A DNA stretch of 64,000 bases from Rostratula benghalensis (GCA_013399305.1 VXAI01000342.1:440126-504125), one strand, 5' to 3'; positions 38,501 to 53,296 are shown, counted from the stretch's first letter. A program made the numbers and translations. Notes: generated by a model from the sequence alone, not told the origin.

Positions 38501-40290
38501 TAGACAGTGTGATGAATGTCACAAGTTAGCATCTCATACCTGCCCAAGGCTTATGGCTGAAAAGCTACTCCTTATGCCATATGTTATGGAAATATCCTGT
38601 TAAATAGGACTTCTGGACAATTTGTTAATGTGTCATTCTCTGTTTGCAAACTGTAAGTTGGATATAACACTTTCAGTATTTTTGAGTGTTTTCTTACATA
38701 ACGTCTTTCATCACAGCTCCTTGGTTCCCCGTACAAAGAATTAGCTAATTGATTTTCACTGGGGTGAGTGAAAAAGCATTGAAACTAAACCAGAGGAGGA
38801 TCAGCTCGATTACTCTGAGTCCAGGCTAAGCTTTCTGCTTACTGCCAGACTTGAGGCTCAGACAGAAAACCTTAACTGTTCAATCTGAAAATAAACTTCG
38901 ATACAATTTCGAAAGGAAAACAAAAACCGCTGCAAGGCTTTTGTTTTTACTGCAGTGTGAAGCAAAAAAAAATCCGACTCCTTGAAAGCTAAGCTGCTGT
39001 CCTCTGGCCAGCTCCACCTTTAATGAAAGACATAGTGCAGATCGTACATCCCTACGATATTAAATGACAACCGTTGTAAGTACAAGGCCTCCCTTAAAAC
39101 CTGATGATATTACTACTGAGGACGTTGTGCCAGAATGGCTTTCCAAAACTAACAGCATTCTGTAATATGTTATGGATGATGACATGCCAAGCTAGACTGG
39201 AGCATGAGTTTAAATCCTTAATGATCATCCAGGTAAGCCTCTGTGAAGATTTATTATTGACTCATCTCCATTCATCAGCCTTGCACTGGAGCTGAGACTG
39301 TCTTACACTTAATTCATCTCTCTACTTGCAAACTGATCGCACACGATTCAGAAATTATTGAGAGTCGGGAAGCTGATAGTGTCTTATTTGGGTCAATGTT
39401 CAAAGTAAAACCATGACATCACTTACTGCTCTATGCTGTAGGAATACAAACCAGGCTGTAATTCTTCAGTAATGTATGGTGTGTGTTTACCTTAGGAGCT
39501 AAGTAAGGGAAGTGGAAAAGATTTACTGATATTTACTTATTTACCAATACAAAATTTTCAGACGGGTTCCTGTTACAGTCTTCATCTGTGTTATGCCATA
39601 CATAAATACGCAACTGGCAGACATTCTACACTTAAGTGCTCCTCAACACCACACCTTTTCCCTCTTTGAAGACAGAGGGCATTGAAACTGTGTAGTCTGC
39701 AGGGCATTCAGACTTTGGAAATGACAGCATCCGTGGGGACTAAAATATGACATATTGCTCGCTGCCCTGCCGTGGATTATCATGGCAGATGCATCCTCTG
39801 TTAACTGGGCATGTTGTTACTAGCCTGATACTTTGCTCACAGGCCCCTAGATGACATGCTCTCTCAGGAAAAAAAAAAAAAGAGTCCTCACAACACGCTC
39901 CTGCCTCAGGGGACAGCACTTGCTGGCATTCCAACAGCAGTCACCATCTGTGGATGGTGACACAGACACAGGTAAGGTGTTACCTTCAATCCACTGTTAC
40001 TGGAATTGTTTTTGAACCTTTCTAACACCACCAACTGACATCGGGACCTGATTTTTGCTCAGGCACCTTTTCCCCGCCAAAGAAGCTTGACAGGAGCTTA
40101 AAATGACCGTCAGCATAGAGTCAAGGTTCCTAACCAGAAAATAAGCCACAGTGCAGATGGGAGGAAACAGGAGTTACTATTCAGGTAAAAATGTTTGTTA
40201 AGCATCATCTTCCCAAGTATTTTCTATAAATAAACTTCTATTGTATTACGATGTGATGTGATGTTATGTATATAATAAAGTCCTTAAACA
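35563..40290. other. CR1-free non-coding block
   Basis: I see no gene in this 4.7-kb stretch. It holds a long T-tract at 35848-35881 and an A-tract at 36572-36588. Open reading frames are short and scattered over all frames. Confidence 0.6.
35848..35881. repeat. long poly-T tract
   Basis: About 34 bases, all T except one C; it is the longest homopolymer-like run in the window. Confidence 0.95.
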
Positions 40291-40291
40291 G

Positions 40292-40725
40292 GGCTACAAA
40301 GATGATGAGGGGACTAGAACATCTCTCTGATGAGGAAGGGATGAGGGACTTGGGACTTTTTAGTTTGGAGAAGAGAAGGCTGAGGGGGGATCTGATCAAT
40401 GTTCATGAATACTCAAAGGTTGGGTGTCAGGAGGATGGGGCCAGGCTTTTTTCAGAGGTGCCCAGGGACAGGACAAGAGGTAGTAGGCACAAAATGGAAC
40501 ACAGGAAATTCCATCTAAACCTGAGGAGGAACTTCCTTCTTGTGAGGGTGGCAGAGCCCTGGAAGAGGCTTCTTGGAGAGGTGATGGAGTCGCCATCTCT
40601 GGAGACATTCAAATCCCATCTGGACACGTTCCTGTGCAGCCTGGTTTTGGTGAACCTGCTCTGGCAGGGGTTTGGACTGGATGATCTCCAGAGGTCCTTT
40701 CCAACCTCATATCATTCTGTGATTC
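40292..40725 (+). mobile_element. CR1 3' fragment with open ORF2 tail
   Basis: An uninterrupted frame of over 130 codons covers the ORF2 C-terminal tail ([19 protein letters not shown], then [16 protein letters not shown]). It ends tcattctgtgattcat. The intact frame suggests a relatively young insertion. Confidence 0.93.
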
Positions 40726-42312
40726 ATTTTGTGAAATGTAAAACACTGACACTTTAGTAAAAGGAAGTTTTTATGGTTTTGCAATCAAAGTTTTCTCTAT
40801 TTGTACAGCAGCTATCACTGCTGTTGTCATCTGTGTCAACAGTGAAGTATCTCACTATTAATTTGGGGAATAATTCTGCATCTTGCAATAACTAGTGGTT
40901 ATGATTAACATATCATTCTTACTATCCAGTCTTCTAGGAAAGCATGTTGACAGTTGAAAATGGGATACAGCCATTAATAAGCATGCAGCCTTCTTTATTT
41001 ACTGAGTTCTGTGATTTTTCTCTGATTTTCAGTGGTTATGATCTCAGTGATTATTTCCTGACTTTTCCCTTCCTCCATGAAAATCACATAATGTAAGCAC
41101 AACAAAGCCACTGGATATAAAGAATTAGCAAGCGATCACCCTGCAGAGGGTCTCTCAGTCTATGAATACTACTAATAAGGCAATAACCATGAGTTTCCTC
41201 AATATGTAATTGCTTACTCTTCATCCCAGCAGGTTCTTCTTCACTTAATCGTCAGCAAAATAAACCATGTAAATCACAAAATAGTCCCGTTGTTTGATCA
41301 TCCCTGTTCTTTGTGTTAGCCCTTTGATATTTAACCTCCCGTTTCAGTCAGCTTTATGGGGCTATTTCCCAGAGAAACAGTATGTCTCACTTGATGCTGT
41401 ATTAATCCCTCGAGGAGAACATGTATGTTGCTAGGTTGATGGTGAGTGTATGCATACGAAAGCAGGTCCAGTGGTGGCCCACAATGAGTTCCTTCTGCGA
41501 CAGCCCAAGAGCCCTTCATCTTTATTGACCTAGGGAGCAGGTCAGATATGATGGCTGCCGTAACAAAGACATTTCTGGAATACAAAAATGCCTTTGCAGT
41601 CACACCAGCTAATCAGCCTGAAAAATATTTTATTTGGTTTTAAAATACTTCAAGATAACAGCACAATACGGCTAACGGGCTAGGAGAAAGGCTAATACTT
41701 AATCTTTTCCTGAGCCACAACAGACATGCAAATTAACATCTGACCAGAGATGGTAAGCCTTTGGGCAAACTGTAGGTATCTTTTCACCTACAAATTAAAG
41801 CTGCCACTAGACCCAGAAGAAAGTAACTTCCCCAGGTAAATAAAACGCTTATCTCTGTATTACAAAAAAAAACCCCAAAACAAAACAAAAACCCACCAAT
41901 GAAAAAAAACAAAACCAAAAAACAAAGAAAGAAAACATCTTTGCATAAGAAATGGGGTATGTTGTCCCAGGTTTGCCCTGCAAACATTTATCTTTTCACC
42001 TAGCTTGTGAGAGAGCAAGCTAACTGCATGCTAACTATAGCATATTTACTGGTTATCTTCTGTGATCGAGCAGATGGTGGTGAACTGTGTGCAGGAGGAT
42101 GCTGAAAAGTAGTCACTCAGGATGGATCCACCTGGATTCAGGCAAAAGGTAGAAACTTCCATGTGGGCCACAACAAAAGAAGGATGATACTGTCATCTTT
42201 TTCCTGACACGCAGCACCTTACTGATCCTGGCCTGAAGAATAAAACTTCTAAGGTCACCGTAATGGAAAATTAATACCTGTATGTGTTACACTGGAGGTA
42301 AAAAATTTAATA

Positions 42313-42805
42313 ACCATAGAATTGTCTACGTTGGAAGGGACCTTTAAGATCATCTAATCCAACCATCAAGCTAAATTTGACGAAAAACTATCACTACACT
42401 GTGTCACTGAGCACCATGTCAATCTGTCTTTTAAATACCTCCAGGGATGGTGCCTCAACCCCTTCCCTGGGCAACCCATTCCAACGTGCAATAACCCTTT
42501 CCATGTAAAAATTGTTCCTAATCTCCAACCTGAACCTCCCCTGGTACAATTTGAAGCCATTTCCTTTTGTCCCATCGCCTGTGACTTGGGAGAAGAGACC
42601 GACCCCCAACTCTCTACACCCTCCTTTCAGGGAGTTGTAGAGAGTGAGAAGGTCTCCCCTCAGCCTCCTTTTCTCCAGTCTGAACACCCTCAGCTCCCTC
42701 AGCTGCTCCTCAGAAGACTTGTGCTCCAGACCCCTCACCAGCTCCATTGCCCTTCTCTGGATCTGCTCCAGCACCTCAAGGTCTTTTTTGTGGTGAGGGG
42801 CCAAA
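42313..42805 (-). mobile_element. CR1 fragment, second subtype
   Basis: It begins with ccatagaattgtctacg and runs to the ORF2 tail; the minus-strand frame includes GLEHKSSEEQLRELRVFRL. An AT-rich simple repeat follows its truncated end. Confidence 0.92.
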
Positions 42806-42873
42806 TAATAACAATAATACTTAATAGTAATATTAATACTACTACTACTAAATAATACTTAATAATGCTTAAA
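42806..42873. repeat. AT-rich (TAATAC/ACT)n simple sequence
   Basis: It is an imperfect run of AATAATAC and ACT triplets (five tandem ACT units near 42837-42851) next to the 5' truncation point of a CR1. Confidence 0.8.
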
Positions 42874-44920
42874 ACAACAATTTAAATTAAATTCTATATG
42901 ACTGAATATGTATTTCAAAAGAAGGAAAACCTAAGAGAATAAATACTATTTTCAATACTAGAAGAAGCTCTAACCCATGGGGATCCACAACACTGTAAAA
43001 CTGCTCAAGAGATTAAGGTATGTAAGTTACGTGGCAAACATAGGGATCTTAGTTTCTATCTGGCTTCATAGAATGAAAAGAAGTGTTTAACTGCTTGGCT
43101 CCTGCTGTTCTTGAATGAAAATCCAATGCTTCATTAATATTTATCCCTTTCTCTTCTAACCCTACTATACGTGCTCTCTTTCGGAGTTTCAGGAAAACCA
43201 GCAATTATCACATCAAAGGTCACCAGTCCACCAGGGAAACTTCAGTCCTTAACTGGTGGGGAATTGCTGCAACTTTGGCAAATATCTCAGATCAGGCGAT
43301 CGAGTGTTTTCCCTCCTCCTTTCCCTCCTGTGACTTTTGTTGGTTTTATTTAATCAGCTTAGAAGACCTCCTTACTTTTCGTGTGATGCCATACGCTATC
43401 GTAGACATTAAAAGGAATTTCTTACTGCTGTTATAGTTATACAGAGGGAATAAAAAAATAATAATGATCTAACCATGTTTCAAAATAGGCCCAGTCTGAA
43501 ACAGTCTGAAGGATCCTGCCTAAACTTCCCAAAAGCTATTTGTGTTAAGCTCCAATCCAATCTGAAGTTACCAGCAACACGCTCCTTTACTTCAATACTA
43601 GCATCAGCATTAAAGAAAGAAGATGATCCATACAGATGAAAATGACAGGGATGCTCAAGCTGCTGAATGGCAGAAATCAGGAGAACTACTGGAAAAGGAA
43701 GAGATTCTACTCCTGCCAAGAGCAAGTATTAAAAAAAAAAAAAAAAAAGTACAAGTCAAGCCCCGCAAATAAATCAAGAATATTGATTATGATATTTTAA
43801 AAAAATAATAAATGCTGTGTTCATGTTACTTATTTTTTGGCTTCACAGCCTCCATGGTTGTGCGTTTTGAAAGTTTTTTGGCTGTCCTAAGTCCGAAAGA
43901 ATATTTATTTTTTTTACTTCCAAATAAGAGATAAGTTCCCCAAGATTCATAGGATGCCAAAAATGAGATGTCGGATAAAGCAGAGTTGGCAACGCTAAAA
44001 ATGGGGTTGAGGAAGAGAGTTCTGATGCAATGGGAAGGACACCACACTCATCTGTGATTCCAGCCTCACTGGAGAATGCATGACGAAGCATCATTAATTC
44101 TAAGTATTACTTTTTTTGGCTCTTGTACCATTGCACAATGAATTGATTTAGGCATGTAGGAATCTTGATGCTAATCAAAACATGACTTCAGTGTCATGCA
44201 GCTTGCTACCTTGGGCAGGCTACCTCCACGAAAACAAAGTATCATTCAGTGCTTAAAAAAAAAATAAATCATTAAAATAAATTAACAAATTTGGCAGAAC
44301 TGTCAGGGAATACTGCTCCATCTTGTCTGAAGTATCATTTCTTTCTGATTGCTATTTCTGGCTCTGATCCTTTGCACAGCTCCTGTGGCCAAGTCCCATT
44401 AAATAAGCGTCTTTCCTACTTCATGTGTGAAACTGTGCAGGGAATTTGCCTTCACAATATTATAAAGGAAAACCAAATAATTTTATCCAACTTACTGCTT
44501 TAATAGAATTACTTGATTTGATTTAATCATTTAATCCATGCTCCCCAGTGCCTCCTATAAAGACAGATTAGGAGGGAACGCTCCCATGTACAAAGCCAAG
44601 CCAGCTAGATGTTCCTGAAGCACAGTTTTCCTTCTGATAAAATGACAAGTTTGAAATTCTGTGTTTCTCTTCTTTACAATAAACTATTCTCATATCTGTA
44701 AGGGTGGGGACCCATCTAAGGAGCCACAGAACCATACGAAGCTGAAATTTCAGCCCTTCTCCCCAGCTCTGCAGCCATCCTTTCCAAGACATAAGATGGT
44801 ACACCCTTCCCACATGAGAGACTTCCCTCACCACATATCTGTTCTAGTGGGGATTCTGTTCTTGGAGTCATTTTGATAGGGCAGAAGAGGAGAAAAGGGA
44901 TACAACAGAAGGCTTGTTTC

Positions 44921-45044
44921 AGGACCAAGCTGGATGGAGCTTTGAGCAACCTGGTCTAGTGGGAGGTGTCCCTGCCCTGGGCAGGGGGGTTGGAATGAGG
45001 TTGTCATTAAGGTCCCATCCATCCCAAACCATTCCCTGATTCTT
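44921..45044 (+). mobile_element. short CR1 3' fragment
   Basis: It begins at aggaccaagctggatggagc and ends attccctgattcttct. Confidence 0.82.
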
Positions 45045-45943
45045 CTCCCAGACAATAGAAAGACCTGCTGTCTTCCTACCATGCACTCACAAGGTTGGGA
45101 ACAATGACATCGCTACTACAGCTTTGCCTCACGTAATGGCCTTTAGTTCCTTGGACATCCTGCTAAATGCAGGGCTTCTTATAGAGTTAATTTGCTGTTA
45201 ATATAGTAATGTGTTTTTACAGTACTTTCACAACATTGTACCTACCCTTTGGGTGCTCAAGAGCTCAGTGTGGATGGCCTAGCAAAGTAAACTCAAGAAT
45301 TAACTAGGAGCACTTTTGTGTAGAAATGGACTTTGTTATAAAGTGACTTGAAATGCCAAGCAACTGTTTTGTTCAATGAGCTGAAGTGACTGAACATTTG
45401 AGCTTGACTTCAGAACATGAATATTCTCACAGCTGAGGAATTTTGCCCGTGGCAATGGCATGAATGAACTGAGTCATCCCCTGGAAAAAAAGACATTTCT
45501 TCGATCTTCAACTGAGCATGTAGAACACAGGAACCGGTATAGTACAGCAAACAAGCTGCCACTCAAGCAATGAAATTTTATTGTTTTGCTTCATGATTAC
45601 TACGTTTGGCCACACTGATATTATCAGCATAATTCCTACTGCTCCGTTTTTAGCCCTCTTACAATTCAGTTAGATTTGACAAGCACAGCAGAAAGCAACC
45701 ACAGAAGCAGCTGAAAGAGTTTCACTCAGGTGCACTGAAAGTCTATTCAGGTGAACTGAAAGGAGCCCCTGGGTAGGGAAATGTTGGCAGCAGAAAATGG
45801 ATGTGTAAAAAGCAAATAAGCTGAACCGCCTTGAAATTAGATCCTAGGTGAGAATAACAGCAGAGACTACAAACATTTTTTTAAAAGCTTTCTGTAAAAA
45901 ACACAGTGACACCATTCCTCTTGGATAAAACCCCACTATTGAT

Positions 45944-46473
45944 ATCATAGAATGATAGAATTATTTGGATTGGAAGGGCTTTAAAGATCATGGAGTTCCA
46001 ACCCCCCCTACAATGGGCAGGGAAAACTCCCACCAGACCAGGTTGCTCCCAAGCCCCATCCAGCCTGGCCTTGAACCCCTCCAGGGATGGGGCAGCCACA
46101 GCTTCTCTGGGCAAACTCTTCTAGTGCCTCACTGGAAATAATTTCTTCCTAATATCTAATCTAAATATCTCCTTTTTCATCTTAAAACCAATCCCCCTCA
46201 TCTTGTGGCTCCCCTCCCTGATCAAGAGTCCCTCTCCATCTCTCCTGGAGTCCTCTTCAGGTACTGGAAGGGGCTCTAAGGTCTCCCTGAAGCCTTCTCT
46301 TCTCCAGGCTGAACAACCCCAACTCTCTCAACCTGTCCTCACAGCAGAGGTGCTCCAGACCTATGATCATTTTCACAACCCTCTGCTGGACCTGTTCCAA
46401 CAGATCCATGTCTTTCCCATGCTGAGGACTCCAGAGCTGGACACAGAGCTCCAGGTGGAGTCTCATGAGAACA
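45944..46473 (-). mobile_element. CR1 fragment, abundant subtype
   Basis: It begins atcatagaatgatagaat and reaches the ORF2 segment that encodes the [20 protein letters not shown] peptide on the minus strand. It has a few indels compared with its sister copies. Confidence 0.92.
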
Positions 46474-47560
46474 AAATATATCAAAACCTTTGTCCCATCA
46501 ACACTCAGCTACAGTACCATAACGAGTACGGTTATGAGTTAGGAACGCATTAAGGTTGTCAAGCAGCTGGGGAACATTTGGCTCAGGAGGAGTTACAGGA
46601 CAGAAATGATGATGCTCCTGGAGGATACAATAAGCACTGATTTTCAGTGACAAAGAAATGGTTCTGAGCATTGTGTCCAACAGATCATGTCTTTCCCTGA
46701 ATTACAGTTCTGCACTTGGGATGCCCTTGAAGATAGAATAGTTTACCAGCTGGATACACCTTGAAGTTTCTGAAGCTTTAGGGAAAGACACAAGTTTATG
46801 AAACAGAGAACAGGCAGTGTTCCTGTGGCACAGGGACCTCTGTAGTCTGGATTTTCGTTTTGGAACAGGCTGAGGAAATTCAACTGAAGAATACAGTATC
46901 TGGATAACAGCACTGGAAGGGTAGAGGTTGTACAAAATACATAGTTTTTGTGTGTTAATGAATTGATAGTATGTCTATAAAGGAAATAAAAAATAAATGC
47001 CCCCAAAGCTTAATATTCCTACTTATTGCCCGCAGGCACTACATATTGCAAGGCTTGTCTGAATAGGCCGTGATTAACTGATGATTAATTAGCTTAACTT
47101 ATGCTCTCATCAAATTCACTACTTTGATAAGTAATCTCTTAAATGACTTAGGTCATGTAGACAAACTTGGGCAATTATTGACACAGTTCAAATAATTCAA
47201 CACTTCTTGCAGAAAGGCTCAAGGAAATACAAGCAAGCTGACCTCTTACCAAATGTCTTTAATGACGTTTTCTCCAGGGTCACAGGCAACAGATTTTTCT
47301 GGCTCCACGGAGCTTTCAGAATCTGTTCCACATCATGGCACGTCTTTGGTCCTTGTTTTGATAAGAAAAGATATGGGGACTAGCCCAGGCAAATAGCAAG
47401 ACGTGGTTGGAACTACCTGGATTTATGGGAGTCCCCGATGCATCTAACAGCCAATACCAACAGTAGTTTCCTTTGCAGATTAAGCAATGTCTTAATTTTG
47501 CCCCTCTTTACATCAAATATTTGGGAAGTTTGGGACAGAACTTTATCTACAGTTATAAAA

Positions 47561-47920
47561 TCATAGAATGGTTAGAGTTGGAAGGGACCTTAAAGACCAT
47601 CCAGTTTCAAATCCCCCTGCCCTGGGCAGGGACACCTCCCACCAGACCAGGTTGCTCCAAGCCCCATCCAGCCCTGCCTTGAACCCCTCCTGGGATGGGG
47701 CAGCCACAGCTTCTCTGGGCAACCTCTTCCAGTGTCTCACCACCCTCACAGCAAAGAATTTCTTCCTGAGATCTCATCTAGATCTCCCCTCTTTCAGTTT
47801 GAAACCACTACCCCTCATCCTATGTCTCCTCTGCCTGATCAAGAGTCCCTCCCCATCTCTCCTGTAGCCCCTTTTAAGGGCTCTAAGGTCTCCCTAGAGC
47901 CTTCTCTTATCTAACCTGAA
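47561..47920 (-). mobile_element. CR1 3' fragment, abundant subtype
   Basis: It begins tcatagaatggttagag and is truncated at the ccttctcttatctaacctg segment. Confidence 0.92.
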
Positions 47921-50900
47921 TACTTGCAGTATGTGACTGTTACCATCTGAGTCAACAGGGCTATACACTATCAAATACCAGTCACAAATGGATAAGTCTG
48001 TGTTCCTGTGATCAATAGAACCATAGCAATACAACATTACCTTTCAAATTGTGAGGCTCAATTAATTCATATTCTCAGAAAGTTCTTAATGAGAAGTTGC
48101 TATAGAAATTAAAAATATTTGCACCCATAAAAACTTTCGCTTCAACACCATTAAGATGCTTTTCTTCCTACGTTTTCTCTAATTATGTTTTGGTTTTATC
48201 CATGGATCTCAGTTTTCCATTGTCTAACAGCATGTTTGAGGTTTCTGGATTTCATTTATACACAAGCTAACATCATATTTTTAGAATCTCTGCTATTTGA
48301 AATAGGACATCTGAAAAGAGAAGTTAAAAAAAATATCTAATACATCTGAAGCTAGGTTTTCAAGGTTACTCTAGAACGTACGTGTATCACTGTCACATGA
48401 AGAAAGTAGATGTATAGGAATGTTAAAAGTTTGGAGAATCTGAAAGAATCAGTGCTGGAAAACTATTTCATGCCATCAGCTTTTAAGAGCTGCCCAGGTC
48501 ATAGTGCAAGAGTCAATGAAAGACTGACAAAGACAGTCTAAGATTGATGTATTAGAGTCTCTTCTGGTGAAGTACTGGTAAACCCACTCTTATATTGTCA
48601 ACTTAAAAAAATGTACACACCTAAACCTAAGTAAGCACTAAAACTCCCTTGATTTATAGATATCCAGAGTCAATTTTGGAATATGTGGACCTCTCTGAAC
48701 ACAGTTTCATGCAACAACTCCTGGCACTTCAGAAAGACACTTTAGTCAAAATTGAAAAGAAAACTGGAACAAACTGTCTGAAATCTTGTGGCATTGTACC
48801 TCTACTAATGAACAGCAAGCTCATTTTCTATAAAAATGGACCATGGTGCAGAGGAAACTGCTTCACTTCCCCGGCCCTTTGGTTGCCATCAACATCAGCT
48901 CCACTACGGGCTTGGCAGAGCAGCATTGAGTCCACATTAATAAAGCCCAGCTGGTTACAGGTTGACACCATCAAGAACCTCTGTGTTTGGCAGGGAACTG
49001 GCTTACCATGGAGCCAGAAGAGATTCAGATGGGCTCGTTAACTCCAGCTCTGTGCAATGCAAAAGCAGTTGTACTGATTATGGAGTTGAGATGCTCCTGG
49101 AAGCAGTGTGGCCACATTCATGTGGCTCTGAGGACCAGCTGATATCTGTGGCATGGATAATCTGCAACACATGGGTAGCCAAGCAATGACTGTATCCTGC
49201 TTCCGAATGGGCTTACAACCAATGTATCTACTGAGGCAGTGCTGAGCCAGAAGAATTTAAGAGCTCTGAACCCGAAAGAAAACCAAACCCTTCTTTATTT
49301 CTAGGCTGTCAGCAACGTGTTTTGCACAGAAAAACAAGGCCAAATCTTATTATTTGAAGGAATTAGTTTTATTACTTATAGTCAGATTCACCTTCATGCA
49401 CAGGATCAAGTGCAAAAACCTATGAATCACTTCAGGTCTGTTTTGACAACTTGTCAGTGCTTCTTAAGTCTTAGGCTGAGTCTCTCTCAAGGTATGGACG
49501 TGCCCCTGAGGACTCCACCCTGCTTTAGTGCTAAACAACTTCTGAAGGTGACGAGTGCTCTTGCTTTATGGCACTAATCATTATTTGGAATCGTTCGGAC
49601 TCTGCAGGACCAGCTCTCCAACTTCTGCTTTTAATATTTTCATTGGAAATTAGTAATTGACTTACACAGTGCTTAAAGGGAGTTAGCATTGCTAAACACT
49701 CACTGAGCACCCTGAATAACTTGATCATGAGAAAGGTACTCTAGAGTTACTTGCCTCATGAATATATGTATCTCCCTTTTGTGATAAGTTAATGAACATA
49801 GAAGTAAGTTAACCATACACTGGATTTTACTTACCCCCAAGGGCCAGGTAACAGAATAGGTTGGAATTTATGTTCAAATCAAAGCAGTTTTAATCCAATC
49901 ACTGTCTTTACTTCACACATAAATCTGCACCTACTTAAATAATTACATTGGGTGGGATTCACCTCCACGTTGTGGGAACCTGGATTTAACTTTGAAAAAG
50001 TCGGTGTCACTACATGAGGTAGGTGCATAAGCTCCCACAACAGTCCTAGGGGAATCTCGTCTGTACAGTTACAGGGAACCTGGAAACTATTTGGCTGTCC
50101 AGGTGCAGCTCCCCAAGCCCCACAGGCTGTATCGACTCAAATGTTATTACCTATAATGGGAGACCACATATTCATAGACTAAAACCCACAACTAGGTCTC
50201 TGAATGCCACCCAGTAAACTAATTGGTGTCATTTCTGAGCTATTGCCCAGCCCCTTTTACGGAAAATATGTTAAAAAGCACAAATTTGAACAGTTTTTAG
50301 GATATAATGAACCTACTGTACAAACACCGACTAAAATCTCCCTGGAGATGCTCCTTTGAGTTGTACTTAAAGGTACAATTGTTGTACAAGTACAAAAGGT
50401 ACAGACAAAAAGGAAGAGAATGAAACTTTCACACACAGAAGGGTGGGATTTTCATGATTTCCCACCTTGTGTCTTGGGAGTCAACGATTGCCATAACAAA
50501 ACAAGATTATTTCTATGTCTTTATCTATATCTACCTACAGGCACACACATATATACACATTATTTTCCTTATACACACATTTAAAATTCAATTCCCATGT
50601 TTCCTCATAAGGGTAGAGAAAGCATATTTCTGTCCTATAACCTGCAGTTGGGAGGGAAAAAATAGACTTGTATTCAGAAGCATCAGCTGTAATCCTGAAT
50701 TTTAACAATATAAACCAATGTAATACTGTTGCCTTTGGCAGAGTGACACTGACACAAGACTTCACTTGCAATCCTAAAAGTATTCACTTACTGATTCTCC
50801 TCATGCTTTTAGGAAGCTGTGCCTGAATCCCTGATGCTACTTGTGAGAGAAAGCCTGGCATAATTTTACCCTTTAATGTTTTTTTTGGTTTTTTTTTTTT

Positions 50901-52577
50901 TAACTTTCTTCTGAAGCCTAATATATCATCACACTCAGCAGTGCCCTGTTCTCCTTCCTCTGCTCAGCTGTGCCAAACAAGCTGTCCAGATCCCAAGTTT
51001 TGCTATGAAGAGCTTGGGGGCAAAGTGTATTGCAATTTTCAGATCATATTTAGTCTCACCTTCCACCTGCCATTTTTTACATCTTCCACAGCTTTCTACA
51101 AAGATAAAGAGGCAACCCGAAAGAGAATAAAAAGGAAAAGTTTCAGGGATGTGTTTAAAGTTAGGGAAACTCTGGTAAGGAAAAATGTGATGAGAAGGAA
51201 AAGGAGAAGCGAGGCAATGAAACAAACGGCAGAGATGTCAGAAAGGCATGTCCATGCACAATATCTGTGCTGATTAAGCTAATCATGTTCAATTAATCCC
51301 CTGCATGGACACCTCTGGGAGCTGTGACATGTATGTGAACCAAAAGAACAATCTCTGACAATACTTGGGCCACTTTAGCATGAGCCAACGTGCTTTTCAG
51401 CAAGCATGCAAGAAATCACATCAGTGCCCTTTCAGAGAAACTTAAGAGCTTAACTTCAGAAGAGCAATTAAAATAATCCATACCTATCGTGCTGCACAGC
51501 TTAAGATACCTAAAGTTCCTTGGAGACCGAATGCTAGGCTTCTGGGTCTGCTCAGTTGTCACCCTGTCTTTGTTGCACTAATTGCCTGAGATCCTGCCTT
51601 TTAGCTAAAGCTGTTTGGGAGATGCAAAACAGGCATAAATCTCCAGAGGACCCCAATTTGTGAGGCACAAGTTGGCCATGGAAAGTTCACAGGATGTTGG
51701 GGATCCACCAGGAAAGGGGAAGTCTGAGACTCAAGCCCTCTTCCTCCTGACAACATCGGGAGTTCCAGCTCCAGTCGCAGGAGAGTTCCTCAGTCACCAG
51801 GCAATGGTGACAAAAGGCTCACTCCACCTCTCCTGGGAAAGCTGTTCCAGGCAAGATCTGTATGCTGGGCAGGAGAAGGAGGTCTCGATTCTGTAGGTTG
51901 GATCACTTGATGTGGGGACAGAGTGTTGGCATTCTTGACACCCTTCTGCACTTCATCCAAATGCAATTTTTGGCATAATGTATAAACGGTCTACAAGAAA
52001 GCACTGAGACTGAGGACGTGATTTCAGGATCAGCTTCCCAGGGGAGCTGCACTGTAGACCTGACCTAGGTCTCCACATTGGTGGGAGAGAGATACCTTGG
52101 GTACCCACCCCTTTGCCATCCCCTGTAAGCTGTTCCATTTCCCCTTGCTCAGATCCCAGTTTAAGAGAAAAAAAAAAAAAACAAAACAAAACTACCACAC
52201 AGATAGTAGGCATCTGGTAATATTAAGCAAATTCTATTCCCAGAGCATTATAACGTTAACGCCCTTTGTTGCCTTTTGCCTTAAAGAATTTTTTTTCTGG
52301 GTGGTTTTTTTGCCACTGGAATGTCCAGGAGGAGCCATGTACAGTCTGTGAATGTTTGGGAAATGTCAAGCTCCTATCCCAGCCGCTTAATGCATTTTCT
52401 GATTACCTGTTCAAGATGACTCACAGCATTGTGTAAACCCTGGTGTTGTCACACGACTTGCTTATGTCACTCAACAACCCAGGAAGGAGCCAGGAACTTT
52501 AGCTCTGCTCCTGAGTTTCAGCTATTTGCTCAGGCTTCCTTCCTCAGGACCAGTGCTTACAAAGTTTCACACAGACC

Positions 52578-52597
52578 TTTTTTTTTTTTTTTTTTTT
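52578..52597. repeat. poly-T tract
   Basis: A run of about 20 T residues. Confidence 0.95.
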
Positions 52598-53269
52598 AAA
52601 ATAATTGCTGTTGTAAGGCTAGGTTGACCTACCATATCTAAATATAATAAAACAAAAATTGTGCTTAAAAACCCCCAACAAATATATGAAATAATCTTTC
52701 AGTTTCTTCTTATGACCAAGAAGAATTTTGCTACCTAGGTAAAATCAGCTTCAAAATTGTTTGCTATTTAGCTAAAGGCATAAAAATTCCTTTGGGAGGT
52801 CTGAACTAAATGAAGCTATAGATTTCAGAGCTGGAGGTTTACTAATTCCCTCTGCTGTATGCTCAAAGGCACAGAGCCCTCCTGGGCAGAGGCTACAGTT
52901 TGCCAGATTCATTGAATGAATGCTAAAAAGACCCTGATCCACCCAAACACAGCAACAACTTGTCATTACTTGCACTGTCAATACCTGAAAACATGTGACC
53001 TTTGCTGTTGGCAAAGTAACATCTTATAGCCCAGAGGTACATTAAATGAGCTTAACGTAGAATCAGCTTGACATTAACATTAATCTAGGGCATGTGGACT
53101 TGGGAGAAGCACAAATCTTCTTTTATAGCTTGAAGCAGGTCAAACATCTCCCTTTGTAGAAACAGCATTTGAGTTCGTACAGGTAAAGAAAATACCTATT
53201 ATTTAACATAAACCTCTCTAAGACATATATTAAATACTTTAATTAAGTAGATGCATTCTATCCTGCTTT

Positions 53270-53296
53270 TATATATATATATATATATGTATATAT
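53270..53296. repeat. (TA)n microsatellite
   Basis: An AT dinucleotide run with one GT interruption. Confidence 0.92.

Noticed and set aside
40266..40757. 163-codon open frame
   Set aside because: It is the C-terminal tail of CR1 ORF2 read through a 3' CR1 fragment, not a host gene.
48649..49041. 130-codon open frame on the plus strand
   Set aside because: No motif, no splice signals and no promoter are seen; composition gives no family hint.
50941..51273. 110-codon frame with a basic C-terminal half
   Set aside because: The basic tail comes from an AAGG-rich stretch; there is no other sign of a gene.
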